Shown here: piece by piece, positions 34,597-43,821 of the stretch | How the letters are laid out: each line of letters begins with the position of its first letter | Position numbering within the stretch: position 1 is the first letter of the stretch | From: RYN-230 sp963704995 | GTDB taxonomy: Bacteria > Actinomycetota > Actinomycetes > Streptosporangiales > Streptosporangiaceae | Direction of reading: 5' to 3' | DNA length: 64,000 bases | NCBI GenBank assembly: GCA_963704995.1 | Contig: CAVPIM010000017.1 | Span: 558,001-622,000 of the forward strand | Notes under the pieces: model-generated | The model's database searches: none | Told to the model about the DNA's origin: nothing | The model's input: only the letters and a program-made list of their open reading frames with translations | Position numbers and translations under genes: made by a program

Positions 34597-35736
34597 ATGA
34601 CTGAGCGGGACGGCGTCCGGACCATCGAGCGCGGCACCCCGCCGGCCAGGTTTGCCCGCGGCTGGCACTGCCTGGGGCTGGCCCGCTCCTTCCGCGCCTC
34701 CGGCCCGCACGCGGTGCAGGCGTTCGGCACGAAGCTCGTCGTCTTCGCCGACAGCCAGGGGACCCTGCATGTGCTCGACGCGTACTGCCGGCACATGGGC
34801 GGCGACCTGAGCCGCGGCACGGTCAAGGGCGACGCCATCGCCTGCCCGTTCCACGACTGGCGCTGGGGCGGCGACGGCCGCTGCGCCCAGATCCCCTACG
34901 CCCGGCGCGTCCCGCCGGCCGCCCGCACCCGGTCCTGGCTCACCCTGGAGCGCAACGGGCAGCTGTTCGTGTGGCACGACCCGCAGGGCGGCCCGCCGCC
35001 GCCGGAGGTGGCCATCCCCGACATCGAGGGCACGCACTCCCCCGGGTGGAGCAACTGGACCTGGGACTCGATCCTGGTCGAGGGGGCGAACTGCCGCGAG
35101 GTGATCGACAACGTCGTGGACATGGCGCACTTCTTCTACATCCACTTCGCGTTCCCCACGTACTTCAAGAACGTGTTCGAGGGGCATATCGCCACGCAGT
35201 ACCTGCGGACCAGGTCACGCCCGGACGTCGGGGCGGAATCCAGCTACACCGCCGGGGCGGACACCACGCTGCGCTCCGAGGCCTCCTACTTCGGGCCGGC
35301 CTACATGATCAACAAGCTGTGGCACGACTATCACGGCACGACCATGGAGAGCGTCCTGATCAACTGCCACTACCCGGTCACGCCCACCGCGTTCATGCTG
35401 CAGTGGGGCGTGATCGTGCGGCGGCCGCCCGGCCTGTCCGAGGCCCGGGGCGAGCGGGTCGCCGCCAAGTTCGCGGACTTCATCGGCCTGGGCTTCCAGC
35501 AGGACGTCGAGATCTGGAAGCACAAGAGCCGGGTGGACAACCCGCTGCTGTGCGCCGAAGACGGCCCGGTGTACCAGCTGCGGCGCTGGTACGGCCAGTT
35601 CTACACGGACGTCGAGGACATCACCCCGGACATGGTCGCGCGGTATGAGTTCGAGATCGACACCACCCGCGCGGTGTCCGGGTGGGAGGCGGAGGTGGCG
35701 GGCAACCTCGCCGGGCGGCCCGCCGAGGCCCGCTGA
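34597..35736 (+). CDS. kshA: KshA: 3-ketosteroid 9-alpha-hydroxylase, Rieske oxygenase
   Basis: 379 residues from ATG at 34597, after GGAGGGAGT. The Rieske [2Fe-2S] ligands are Cys64-x-His66 and Cys83-x2-His86 (CRHMG, CPFHDW). The mononuclear iron is held by His178 and His183 in DNVVDMAHFFYIHF and Asp303 in FQQDVEIW, all present. KshA with KshB hydroxylates C9 of androsta-1,4-diene-3,17-dione, so that ring B opens with aromatisation of ring A. Followed after two bases by the small Cys protein and then kshB, a compact kshA-x-kshB operon, whereas in Mtb kshA and kshB are far apart. Confidence 0.93.
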   Translation: MTERDGVRTIERGTPPARFARGWHCLGLARSFRASGPHAVQAFGTKLVVFADSQGTLHVLDAYCRHMGGDLSRGTVKGDAIACPFHDWRWGGDGRCAQIPYARRVPPAARTRSWLTLERNGQLFVWHDPQGGPPPPEVAIPDIEGTHSPGWSNWTWDSILVEGANCREVIDNVVDMAHFFYIHFAFPTYFKNVFEGHIATQYLRTRSRPDVGAESSYTAGADTTLRSEASYFGPAYMINKLWHDYHGTTMESVLINCHYPVTPTAFMLQWGVIVRRPPGLSEARGERVAAKFADFIGLGFQQDVEIWKHKSRVDNPLLCAEDGPVYQLRRWYGQFYTDVEDITPDMVARYEFEIDTTRAVSGWEAEVAGNLAGRPAEAR

Positions 35737-35738
35737 CC

Positions 35739-36044
35739 ATGGGCGGCGGGCAGGCTCCGGGCCAGGGCGCGAACGGCCAGCATCCGTCCCCCCTCGCCGA
35801 CGAGCGGAAGGCGCTGCTGTGCGAGGTCGGGTGTGACCGCTGCGGGGCGGCCGTGCTGGCCGCCAAGTTCAGCCCGCAGCACACCAGCGTGCAGTGGAGC
35901 CCGCAGGCCACGGCGGCCTGCGCCGAGTTCGGCGCGCGGACGGCCGCCGGGGAGCAGACGGCCCTGATCGACGGCTGCGCCAGCCTGCGGGCCAGCATCG
36001 ACCGCGCGGTGGCGCAGGGCCGCCTGGAGGTGTCTGCGCCTTGA
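35739..36044 (+). CDS. Small cysteine-containing protein between kshA and kshB
   Basis: 101 residues, unrecognised family. ATG at 35739 is two bases after the kshA stop; kshB starts seven bases after its own. The first ~25 residues are Gly/Gln-rich. Then comes CEVGCDRCGAAVL (about residues 33-45, a C-x3-C-x2-C cluster), FSPQHTSVQWSPQAT, a further Cys in AACAEFGART and one in DGCASLRASIDRAV. Five cysteines in 70 residues suggest metal or Fe-S binding. Placement inside a Rieske oxygenase/reductase operon suggests a role in electron transfer to, or assembly of, KshAB; this is inference. Codon use is like its neighbours, supporting a real gene. Confidence 0.72.
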   Translation: MGGGQAPGQGANGQHPSPLADERKALLCEVGCDRCGAAVLAAKFSPQHTSVQWSPQATAACAEFGARTAAGEQTALIDGCASLRASIDRAVAQGRLEVSAP

Positions 36045-36051
36045 GCCCGCG

Positions 36052-37080
36052 ATGACCGTGCCCCGCGCCTCCTACCAGCTGCGGGTGGCCGAGGTGATCA
36101 GCGAGACTGACGAGGCGTGCTCGCTCGTGCTGGACATCCCGCCGGAGCTGGACGCGGCGTTCGGCTACCGCCCGGGCCAGTTCCTGACCGTGCGCGTCCC
36201 GCATGACCGGGACGGCTCGGTGGCCCGCTGCTACTCGCTGTCCAGCTCGCCGCACACGGGTGACCGGCCGACGATCACCGTCAAGCGGATGGCCGCCGGG
36301 CACGCGTCGAACTGGATCGCCGACCACGTGAGCGCCGGGAGCGTGCTGGACATCCTGCCGCCGGCCGGGACGTTCACCCCGGCGGCGCTGGACGGCGACT
36401 TCCTGCTGCTCGCCGCGGGCAGCGGCATCACCCCGGTCATGTCCATCCTCAAGTCAGCCCTGGCCCGCGGGCAGGGCCGGATCGTCCTGGTCTACGCCAA
36501 CCGCGACGAGCGCTCGGTCATCTTCGGCCGCGAGCTGCGCAGGCTCGAAGGCGAAGCCGGGCACCGGCTGGCCGTGGTGCACTGGCTGGACTCGGTCCAG
36601 GGCACGCCCAGCGCGGCCCGGATCGCCGCGCTGGCCGGCCCGTACGCGGGCTATGACGCGTTCGTCTGCGGGCCGGACGCCTACCTGGCGGTGGCCCGGG
36701 AGGCGCTGCGCCAGGTTGGCCTGCCCGCCCAGCGGGTGCACGCCGAGCGGTTCCTGTCCCTGGCGGAGAACCCCTTCGAGGCCCCTGAGGTGCCCGCGCA
36801 GGCCACGGCGGCGACGCTCCAGGTCACCCTGGACGGCCAGACCCGCATGCTGGCCTGGCCGCCGGGAACCCGGATGCTGGACGTGCTCATCGGCCAGGGC
36901 CTCGACCCGCCGTACTCCTGCCGCCAGGGGGTCTGCGGCGCCTGTGCGTGCCTGCTGACCGGCGGTGCGGTGGAGATGGCGCACAATGAGGTCCTCGAGG
37001 AGGAGGACGTCGCCGACGGCTACGTCCTGGCCTGCCAGGCCCTGGCGGCCAGCCCCGCGGTCAGCATCAGCTATCCGTGA
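36052..37080 (+). CDS. kshB: KshB: reductase component of 3-ketosteroid 9-alpha-hydroxylase
   Basis: 342 residues from ATG at 36052. Three domains: FAD-binding with RCYSLSSSPHTGD (about residues 60-72) and VKRMAAGHASNWIAD; NAD-binding with LLLAAGSGITPVMSILKSAL; and a C-terminal plant-type [2Fe-2S] ferredoxin with Cys290, Cys295, Cys298 and Cys328 (CRQGVCGACACLL). It passes electrons from NADH to the KshA Rieske centre. The 3' end overlaps the convergent hsaE by 14 bases. The frame is intact. Confidence 0.92.
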   Translation: MTVPRASYQLRVAEVISETDEACSLVLDIPPELDAAFGYRPGQFLTVRVPHDRDGSVARCYSLSSSPHTGDRPTITVKRMAAGHASNWIADHVSAGSVLDILPPAGTFTPAALDGDFLLLAAGSGITPVMSILKSALARGQGRIVLVYANRDERSVIFGRELRRLEGEAGHRLAVVHWLDSVQGTPSAARIAALAGPYAGYDAFVCGPDAYLAVAREALRQVGLPAQRVHAERFLSLAENPFEAPEVPAQATAATLQVTLDGQTRMLAWPPGTRMLDVLIGQGLDPPYSCRQGVCGACACLLTGGAVEMAHNEVLEEEDVADGYVLACQALAASPAVSISYP

Positions 37081-37879
37081 CCGCGGGCCCGGGCGAGCCT
37101 GATTCCGCGAACGACAAGCTCACGGCGCCCAGGCCGCTGAAATCGGCGCGGAATTCGTCGCCGGGGCCCGCGTCGACGGCCCGGTCGCACGCGCCGGGCA
37201 GGATGATGTGCCCCGCCCTCAGCCGCACGCCGTACCGGGCCACCGCGCGGGCCAGCCAGGCGACGGCGGTGGCCGGGTTACCCAGGACTGCGTCGGACCG
37301 CCCGTGCGCGACCAGCCGGCCGGAGCGCCGCAAGGTCGCCTCGATGCCGCGCAGGTCGAGATCGCCCGGCCGGGCCCGCGCCTGGCCGAGCACGAAGCCG
37401 GCCGACGAGGCGTTGTCGGCGATCGTGTCCGGGAGCCTGATCCGCCAGTCCGCGATCCGGCTGTCGATCAGCTCGATCGCGGGCGCGACCGCCTCCGTCG
37501 CGGCCAGCACGTCCGCCTCGGTGCAGCCCTCCCCCGGCAGGTCCGCGCCGAGCACGAAGGCCACCTCGATCTCCACCCGGGGGCAGCAGTACCGGCCGGC
37601 CTGGACCGCCGCGTCCTCGAAGAGCCGCATGTCGGCCAGCAGGTGACCGTAGTCCGGCTCGCCGACGCCCATCATCTGCTGCATCGCGGCCGACGTCAGG
37701 CCGACCTTGTGGCCGACGACCGGGGCGGCCCGGCGCCGGATGTTGTGCAGCTGGATGGCGTACGCGTCGGCCGGCTCCAGCGCCGGGTAGGAGTCGGTCA
37801 GCGGCGCGATGGGCGCCTGGTCGCGCTCGGCCGCCCGCAGGCGGCCGGCGATCACGGACAGCTGCTGGCCGGCGAGCAT
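37067..37879 (-). CDS. hsaE: HsaE: 2-hydroxyhexa-2,4-dienoate hydratase
   Basis: 270 residues of the fumarylacetoacetate-hydrolase-like 2-oxopent-4-enoate hydratase family (Rv3536c is 261). Seen are VVGHKVGLTSAAMQQMMGVG, the metal-site segment PRVEIEVAFVLGADLPG with two Glu, and a family NPATAVAWLARAVARYG. It hydrates the ring A product released by HsaD to 4-hydroxy-2-oxohexanoate. HsaF and HsaG, which normally follow, are not in the window. ATG at 37879 is next to the stop (37880-37882) of the KstD-like gene, so the two are coupled. One frame throughout. Confidence 0.87.
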   Translation of the reverse strand: MLAGQQLSVIAGRLRAAERDQAPIAPLTDSYPALEPADAYAIQLHNIRRRAAPVVGHKVGLTSAAMQQMMGVGEPDYGHLLADMRLFEDAAVQAGRYCCPRVEIEVAFVLGADLPGEGCTEADVLAATEAVAPAIELIDSRIADWRIRLPDTIADNASSAGFVLGQARARPGDLDLRGIEATLRRSGRLVAHGRSDAVLGNPATAVAWLARAVARYGVRLRAGHIILPGACDRAVDAGPGDEFRADFSGLGAVSLSFAESGSPGPAVTDS

Positions 37880-39488
37880 TCATCCCTCCCGGGTCCGGGC
37901 CCGGTCGCCGGCGGCCGCGTGCCGGCCGGCGCGCCGGCCGGAGAAGACGCAGTCCGCCAGCGACAGCCCGCTGACGTAGGACCGCGAGCAGAGCCCGGCC
38001 GCGCTGCGCCCGGCCGCGTACAGCCCGGGGACCAGCGTCCCGTCCGCCCGCCGGACCTGGCCGGTGTCCTCCGCGACCGCCAGCCCGCCGAGGGTGAGCA
38101 TCGGGGCCGGGTAGGCCAGCCGGGGCCGGACCGAGCAGTCGATGAGCGAGTAGGGCGGCCGGTCCTGCGGGCGGACCAGGTCGGCCGGCTTGCCCGGCCG
38201 GGTCGCCGCGTCCCGCGGCGGCGGCGGCGTTGTAGGCGGCCAGGGTGGCGGCGAGGCCGCCGGGGTCGATGCCGGCCCGGGCCGCCAGCCCGCCCAGCGT
38301 GGGGGCGCTGATCCGGCCCGCGGTCAGCAGGTACCCCGCCTGCAGCCGCTGGAACCACAGCGTGCTGGCCCGCAGCTGGCGGCGGGCCAGGGCCAGGGTC
38401 ACCTGGTCGATGAGCAGCCACGCGTGGCCCTGGTGCCTGGTCACGACCGCCTCGCCGATCGCCGCCCCGTACCGGGACTCATCGCATACCCGGTGCCCGG
38501 CCCGGTCCACCAGCACGCCGCGCAGCAGGGCGGCCGGCGGGCTGAGGAAGCGCCAGACCGAGACGCGGTCCAGGAACGCGGTCCCGCCGCCCGCCTGGGT
38601 GCCGAGCCGGATCCCGCTGCCGTCGTCACCGGGCGTCGCCAGCGGCAGGCCGCCGCGGTAGGCGGGCGCGTGCTCGCGCATCATCTGCCGGTTGGCGGCG
38701 AACCCGCCGGCGGCCAGCACCACGCCGCGCCGGGCGTGCACCCGCAGCGGGCGGCCGTGGCGGCGCTCCAGCCAGGCCACCGGGCGGTGCATGACCCGCC
38801 CGATCCTGGGTGCGTACAGGTACGGCCGGGCCGACCAGCGGTGCAGCACCCGGTGTGCGGCCCGGGCCCAGCCCGGCGCGCCGCGCAGCGTCCGGCACTC
38901 GACCCCGGTCACCCGGCCCCCGGGCCCGGTCACCAGCCGCTGCGCGGTGGTCTGGCTGAGCACCCGGGCCCCGGACCGGCGGACGGCCGCGGCCAGCCGG
39001 GCGTAGAGCAGCCGGCCCGAGGTGCCGCGGCCGCGGGCCCGGTGCCCGCGGGGCGCCGGCGCCACGCCGCGGGCGGACAGCTCACTGCCGGAGTAGTAGA
39101 GGTAGTGCCGGTTCGTGGGGTAGGAGGTCTTATCCGGGCACAGGCTGCCCTCGAACGGCACCCCGTGCTGCTCCAGCCAGGTCATCATGGCCCGGCTGCC
39201 GCGGCAGAACTCCGCCAGCGTGGCCGGCGACACGGCGTCGCCGACCTCCAGGGTGAGGTAACCGAGCATCGCCTCCGGGGAGTCCGCGACACCCGCCTCG
39301 CGCTGCTGCGCGGTGCCGCCGCCCGCGTAGACCACTCCGCCGGACAGGGCCGTGGCCCCGCCGCCGGTGAACCGGTCGAGCACGATCACGTCCGCACCGC
39401 GGCCCGCGGCTTCCAGGGCGGCGCAGGCCCCCGCGGCCCCGAACCCCACCACGACGACATCGGCCTGGATGTCCCAGGTCTGCGGCAC
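37880..39488 (-). CDS. KstD-family FAD flavoprotein (second ketosteroid dehydrogenase-like enzyme), one frame break
   Basis: About 535 residues. The FAD-binding motif VVVGFGAAGACAALEAAGRG (about residues 12-31), GGVVYAGGGTAQQREAG, ARRGVVLAAGGFAANRQMMR and, after a one-base indel near 38200-38215, a C-terminus GLYAAGRSAAGLCSRSYVSG. Related to 3-ketosteroid dehydrogenases and fumarate-reductase-like flavoproteins, but the KstD SYAGAGATI ending is replaced by SYVSGLSLAD. It may therefore act on another steroid bond, such as the 4-ene or 1-ene of a different intermediate, or be a KstD of different range. It has a KstR site upstream at 39547 and is operonic with hsaE. Confidence 0.72.
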
Positions 39489-39546
39489 CGGCGCCTCCGG
39501 GGGCGGACCATGTGGCCGCCGATCGGGATCATCGCTCGGCCAAAAC

Positions 39547-39560
39547 TATAACGTGTTCTA
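39547..39560. promoter_or_regulatory. KstR-type operator TATAACGTGTTCTA
   Basis: Exact TnnAACnnGTTnnA match in the 94-base divergent gap between the KstD-like gene (58 bases) and kstD (22 bases). Confidence 0.85.
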
Positions 39561-39582
39561 GTATGAAGCGGCGGGAGGTGGC

Positions 39583-41262
39583 ATGACAACAGACCGGGCC
39601 GAGTTCGACGTGGTCGTCGCGGGCAGCGGCGGCGCCGGGATGACGGCGGCGCTGACCGCCGCGCACCACGGCCTGAGCGTCGTGGTGCTGGAGAAGACCG
39701 CCTGGTTCGGTGGCTCCACGGCCCGCTCCGGCGGCGGTATCTGGGCCCCCGGTAACGAGGTGCTGCGCCAGGCCGGTGTCCGGGATACCCCGGAGCAGGC
39801 CCGCACCTACCTGGCCCACGTCGCCGGTGACTGCGTGCCGGCCAGCCGGCAGCGCGCGCTGCTGGAGCACGCCCCGGCCATGCTCGCCTTCGTGCGCGCC
39901 GCCGCCCCGGTGGATTTCGCCTGGGTGCCGGGCTACGCCGACTACTATCCCGAGGCTCCCGGCGGGCTGGCCCAGGGGCGCAGCGTGGAGCCGCTGCCGC
40001 TGGACGGGCGGGTGCTCGGTCCGGAACTGGCCCACCTCAACCCGCCTTACCTGCCCGCGCCGGACGGCGTGACCATCACCCAGGCTGACTACCGGTGGCT
40101 GAGCCTCGGCCCGCGGCATCCCCGGGCCATCCTGGCCTCCGCGAAAGTGCTCGGCCGGCTGGCCCGCACCCGGGTGCTGCGGCACCGCACGCTCAGCATG
40201 GGACAGGCCCTGGCCGCCGGGCTGCGGGCCGGGCTGATGGCCAGCGACGTACCGGTCTGGCTGAGCACCCCGATGACCGGCCTGCACGTGGAGAACGGCC
40301 GGGTCACCGGGGTGGAGGTGACCCGGGACGGCCAGCCCGCGCTGATCCGCGCCCGCCGGGGTGTCGTGCTGGCCGCGGGCGGCTTCGAGCACAACGCGGA
40401 CATGCGGCAGCGCTACCAGCGCCCGCCGATCGGCACCGAGTGGACGACCGGCGCGGCCGGCAACACCGGCGACGCGATCGCCGCCGGCCAGGCCGCCGGG
40501 GCCGCGCTCGACCTGATGGACGACGCCTGGTGGGGCCCGTCGATACCGCTAGCCGGGCGGCCGTACTTCGTCCTCGCCGAGCGCAGCCTGCCTGGCTCGA
40601 TGCTGGTCAACGGGGCCGGGCAGCGGTTCGTGAACGAGTCTGCCCCGTATGTCGACGCGGTGCACGCGATGTACGACGGTCACGCCGGGGGCACCCCGCA
40701 CATCCCGGCCTGGCTGATCATCGACCAGCGCTACCGCAACACCTACGTCTTCGCCGGGCGGGCGCCGCGTAAGCCGCTGCCCCGCCGCTGGTACGCCGCG
40801 GGCGTGGCGCACCGCGCCGGCACCCTCGCGGATCTGGCCGGGTCGGCCGGCCTCGACCCCGGGGCCCTGGCCAAGACGGTGGCCCGGTTCAACGAGTTCG
40901 CGCAGACCGGCCGGGACGAGGACTTCGGCCGGGGCGACTCGGCCTACGACCGCTACTACGGCGACCCGCGGCAGCGGCCCAACCCGTGCCTCGCGCCGCT
41001 GCGGCAACCGCCGTTCTACGCAATCCAGATCGTCCCCGGTGACCTGGGCACCAAGGGCGGCCTGCGGACCGACGAGCGGGCCCGGGTGCTCCGCCCGGAC
41101 GGCACCCCCATCGCCGGGCTGTACGCGGCGGGCAACGCGAGCGCGTCGGTGATGGGGCACAGCTACGCCGGCGCGGGCGCGACGATCGCGCCCGCGATGA
41201 CGTTCGGCTACCTCGCCGCCCTGGACCTCGCCGCCCCCTCGCCCCCGGCGCCAGCGCGTTAG
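39583..41262 (+). CDS. kstD: KstD: 3-ketosteroid delta-1-dehydrogenase
   Basis: 559 residues (Rv3537 is 563). ATG at 39583 after GGGAGGTGG. FAD motif GSGGAGM at residues 14-20 and STARSGGGIWAP near 45-56. The active-site tyrosines expected for KstD fall in PGYADYYPEAPGG (residues 116-128), in FVNESAPYVD and in GHSYAGAGATIAPAM near the C-terminus. It removes 1-alpha and 2-beta hydrogens of 3-keto-4-ene steroids such as androst-4-ene-3,17-dione. Together with KshAB it makes the unstable 9-hydroxy-1,4-diene that opens ring B. Its stop overlaps that of convergent ltp2. Confidence 0.92.
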   Translation: MTTDRAEFDVVVAGSGGAGMTAALTAAHHGLSVVVLEKTAWFGGSTARSGGGIWAPGNEVLRQAGVRDTPEQARTYLAHVAGDCVPASRQRALLEHAPAMLAFVRAAAPVDFAWVPGYADYYPEAPGGLAQGRSVEPLPLDGRVLGPELAHLNPPYLPAPDGVTITQADYRWLSLGPRHPRAILASAKVLGRLARTRVLRHRTLSMGQALAAGLRAGLMASDVPVWLSTPMTGLHVENGRVTGVEVTRDGQPALIRARRGVVLAAGGFEHNADMRQRYQRPPIGTEWTTGAAGNTGDAIAAGQAAGAALDLMDDAWWGPSIPLAGRPYFVLAERSLPGSMLVNGAGQRFVNESAPYVDAVHAMYDGHAGGTPHIPAWLIIDQRYRNTYVFAGRAPRKPLPRRWYAAGVAHRAGTLADLAGSAGLDPGALAKTVARFNEFAQTGRDEDFGRGDSAYDRYYGDPRQRPNPCLAPLRQPPFYAIQIVPGDLGTKGGLRTDERARVLRPDGTPIAGLYAAGNASASVMGHSYAGAGATIAPAMTFGYLAALDLAAPSPPAPAR

Positions 41263-42423
41263 GGAGAAGAAAGGACCAGCGCGCTGGTGGGGACGCCGGT
41301 GCCCGCCGTGACCAGGACCGGCCCGTCCCCGGGGACCTGGTTGACCGAGCTGCCGCGGACCTGGCGTACCCCTTCGGCGATGCCGTTCATGCCGTGGATG
41401 TAGGCCTCGCCGAGCTGGCCGCCGTGCGGGTTGACCGGCAGCCGGCCGCCGAGCTCGATGCCGCCGTCGGCGATGAAGTGCCGGGCCTCGCCCCGCTCGC
41501 AGAAACCCAGCTCCTCCAGCTGGAGCAGGACGTAGGGGGTGAAGTGATCGTAGAGAACGGCCACCCGGACGTCCTGCGGGCCGATCCCGGCCTGGCGCCA
41601 CAGCTGCCGGGCCACGACGCCCATTTCCGGCAGCCCCAGCTCGTCGCGGTAGTAGCTGGTCATCACGAACTGGCCCGGGCTGCTGCCCTGCGCGGCCGCT
41701 CGGATGACCGCGGGCCGCTGCCGCAGCCCGCGGGCCCGCTCCAGGCTGGTCACCACGAGGGCGACGGCCCCATCGCTCTCCTGGCAGCAGTCGAGCAGCC
41801 GGAGCGGCTCCGCGATCCACCGGGACGCCTGGTGCTCGGCGAGCGTCACCGGCCGCTGGTAGAACCAGGCCCGGGGGTTGGCCGCCGCGTGCCGCCGGTC
41901 CGCCACGGTGACCCGGCCGAAATCCTCGCTCGTCGCGCCGTAGTCGTGCATGTAGCGCCGGGCGATCATCGCCACGGCCGCGGCGGGCGTGCCGAGCCCC
42001 ATCGGGTAGTGCCAGCTGTTGTCCACTCCCGCGGAGGTCGCCGCGGCCACCGCGGCCCGGGACACCTGGCCGAACCGGTGGCCGGAACGCTCGTTCAGCG
42101 CGCGGTAGCAGCAGCACCACCTCGGCCGCCCCGGTGGCGATGGCCATCGCCGCCTGCTGCACGGTCGCGCAGGCCGCGCCGCCGCCGTAGCCCACCTGGC
42201 TGAAGAAGCGCAGCTCGCCGGCGCCGAGCTCACGGGCCACCGCGATCTCGGCGTTGTGGTCCATGGTGAACGTGACCAGGCCGTCCACATCCGACGGGCC
42301 GAGCCCGGCGTCGGCCAGCGCGCCGGCCGCCGCCTCCACGGCCAGCCGCAGCTCGCTGCGGCCGGAGTCCTTGGAGAACTCGGTAGCGCCGATGCCGGCG
42401 ATCGCGGCGGTGCCCCCGGTCAC
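41259..42423 (-). CDS. ltp2: Ltp2: side-chain retro-aldolase (thiolase fold), one frame break
   Basis: About 388 residues, as Rv3540c (386). GTG at 42423 overlaps the chsH1 stop (GTGA). AIAGIGATEFSKDSGRSELR and FSQVGYGGGAACATVQQAA are in one frame; a one-base insertion near 42107 leads to YRALNERSGHRFGQVSRAAV and the remaining open frame with AVLYDHFTPYVLLQLEELGF and LPVNPHGGQLGEAYIHGMNG. With the ChsH2 DUF35 domain it cleaves the hydroxylated C22 side chain to give androst-(1,4-di)ene-3,17-dione and propionyl-CoA. Last gene of the igr-type operon. Confidence 0.88.
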
Positions 42424-42819
42424 GCCGGGCTCCCCGGCCTGGTGAGCCGGACCGTCCCGGTCACATGGTCACCGAGGCTGCACCGCCCGGTGACGTGCAC
42501 CACGTACTGGCCGCCCGGCTCCGCCGGACGCCCGGCCGGAGAAGACGAGGCGGTCCCCCGCGTAGCACGGCACGCCAAGCCGGATCGCGACCTGCTGCAC
42601 CAGGGCCTGCGGCCCGGCCCAGTCGGTGACATACCGCTGGACCAGGCCGGTGCTGGTGAGGATGTTGACGAAGATGTCCCGGCCGCCCCGCTCGACGGCC
42701 CGGTCGCGGTCATGGTGCACGTCCTGGAAATCGCGGGTCGCGATCGCGGACGCGATCACGAAGGTGGGGGTGACGTCGATGGCCAGCTCCGGGAGCTCGA
42801 TCTGCGCCCCGGCCGTCAC
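42420..42819 (-). CDS. chsH1: ChsH1: MaoC-like steroid enoyl-CoA hydratase subunit, one frame break
   Basis: About 133 residues. GTG at 42819 overlaps the chsH2 stop. The hot-dog fold carries the hydratase dyad in TRDFQDVHHDRDRA (about residues 29-42), so this is the catalytic subunit. After RLGVPCYAGDRLVFSGRASG a one-base indel near 42520 shifts the frame to AEPGGQYVVHVTGRCSLGD and the end VRLTRPGSPA. With ChsH2 it hydrates the 17(20)-ene of the C22 steroid CoA before Ltp2 acts. Length matches Rv3541c (129). Confidence 0.88.
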
Positions 42820-43805
42820 CGCGGGTCCTCCCGCCAGGCGGGCAGGGCCAGCCCCGCGTCCACCGGGACGAAATCCACCCGGACCGGCAGGCCGATGCGC
42901 ACCCGTTCCGGGCTGACCCCGCGCAGTTCGCCGACCATCCGGACCCCCTCGGTGAGCGTGACGAGCGCGACGACGACCGGGAGCGTGCGGCCGGGCACCG
43001 GCGGGTGATGGTGCACCACGTAGCTGTAGATCTCGCCGGTGCCGGCGGCGACCTGGTACCGCGGCCTGGCCCCCCCGCACGCGGGGCACATCGGCCCCGG
43101 CGGATGGCGCAGCGCGCCGCACTCGCCGCAGCGCTGGATCCGCAGCTCGCCGGCCGCGGTCCCGGCCCAGAAGAACTCCGTGTCCGGCGAGACGGCCGGC
43201 CGCAGCACGTCCGCGGCCGCGGGGTCCGGCCCGGCCGGGGCGGCGGCCGGGCCTGCGGCGGCCGGGCGGAACTTGAGCACCCGGAACCGCATCGACGCGA
43301 CCGCCTCCGGGCCCGCGTACCAGGTACTGCGCGTGGTGATGAACCAGCCCTCGCCGAGCGCCGTGCGCTTGGGCCCGGTCACGTCCTCCAGCCTCGACGT
43401 CACCATGAGCTGCTCACCGTGCCGCAGATAGCGGTGGTACTCCTGCTCGCAGTTGGTCGCCACGATCGAGGTGAACCCGGCCTCGTCGAGCACCGCGGAC
43501 ATCAGGTGCAGCGGGTCACCCGGCCCGGGCCCGGCGCTGGCCGGCTGCAGCCCGGGCATCGTCCACACCTGCACCATGGCCGGCGGCGCCACCAGCGCGC
43601 CGTGCACGGACCGCGCGGCGGCCGCGGCATCGGTGTAGACCGGGTTGGTGTCGCCGATGGCCTGCGCCCAGTGGCGGATCATCGGCAGGTTCACCGGATC
43701 GGGGGCCGCCCGCGGGCTGCTCTCGCCGGCGGCGGCGATGCGCGCCGCGGCGTCCCGGATCGCCGCCTGCGCCGCGGGGGCGGCGCCGGCACGGACAGCA
43801 GTCAC
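42816..43805 (-). CDS. chsH2: ChsH2: MaoC-DUF35 fusion, hydratase partner and Ltp2 partner
   Basis: 329 residues, compared with 311 in Rv3542c. Start GTG at 43805; in-frame upstream starts overlap chsE2. N-terminal MaoC-like domain (about 1-185) with NLPMIRHWAQAIGDTNPVYT, an Ala/Pro linker, then a DUF35 domain with a complete zinc ribbon, CGECG then CPACGG, and an OB-fold ending VDFVPVDAGLALPAW. The MaoC part pairs with ChsH1, and the DUF35 part with Ltp2, so hydration and aldol cleavage are physically linked. One open frame. Confidence 0.9.
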   Translation of the reverse strand: MTAVRAGAAPAAQAAIRDAAARIAAAGESSPRAAPDPVNLPMIRHWAQAIGDTNPVYTDAAAAARSVHGALVAPPAMVQVWTMPGLQPASAGPGPGDPLHLMSAVLDEAGFTSIVATNCEQEYHRYLRHGEQLMVTSRLEDVTGPKRTALGEGWFITTRSTWYAGPEAVASMRFRVLKFRPAAAGPAAAPAGPDPAAADVLRPAVSPDTEFFWAGTAAGELRIQRCGECGALRHPPGPMCPACGGARPRYQVAAGTGEIYSYVVHHHPPVPGRTLPVVVALVTLTEGVRMVGELRGVSPERVRIGLPVRVDFVPVDAGLALPAWREDPR

Positions 43806-43821
43806 GTCACGCTCCTCCCGC

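Noticed and set aside
37278..37879. Continuation of the KstD-like frame over hsaE
   Set aside because: The sequence becomes Arg/Gly/Pro-rich shadow coding of hsaE. The correct KstD C-terminus (GLYAAGRSAAGLCSRS) is in the other frame, ending at 37880.
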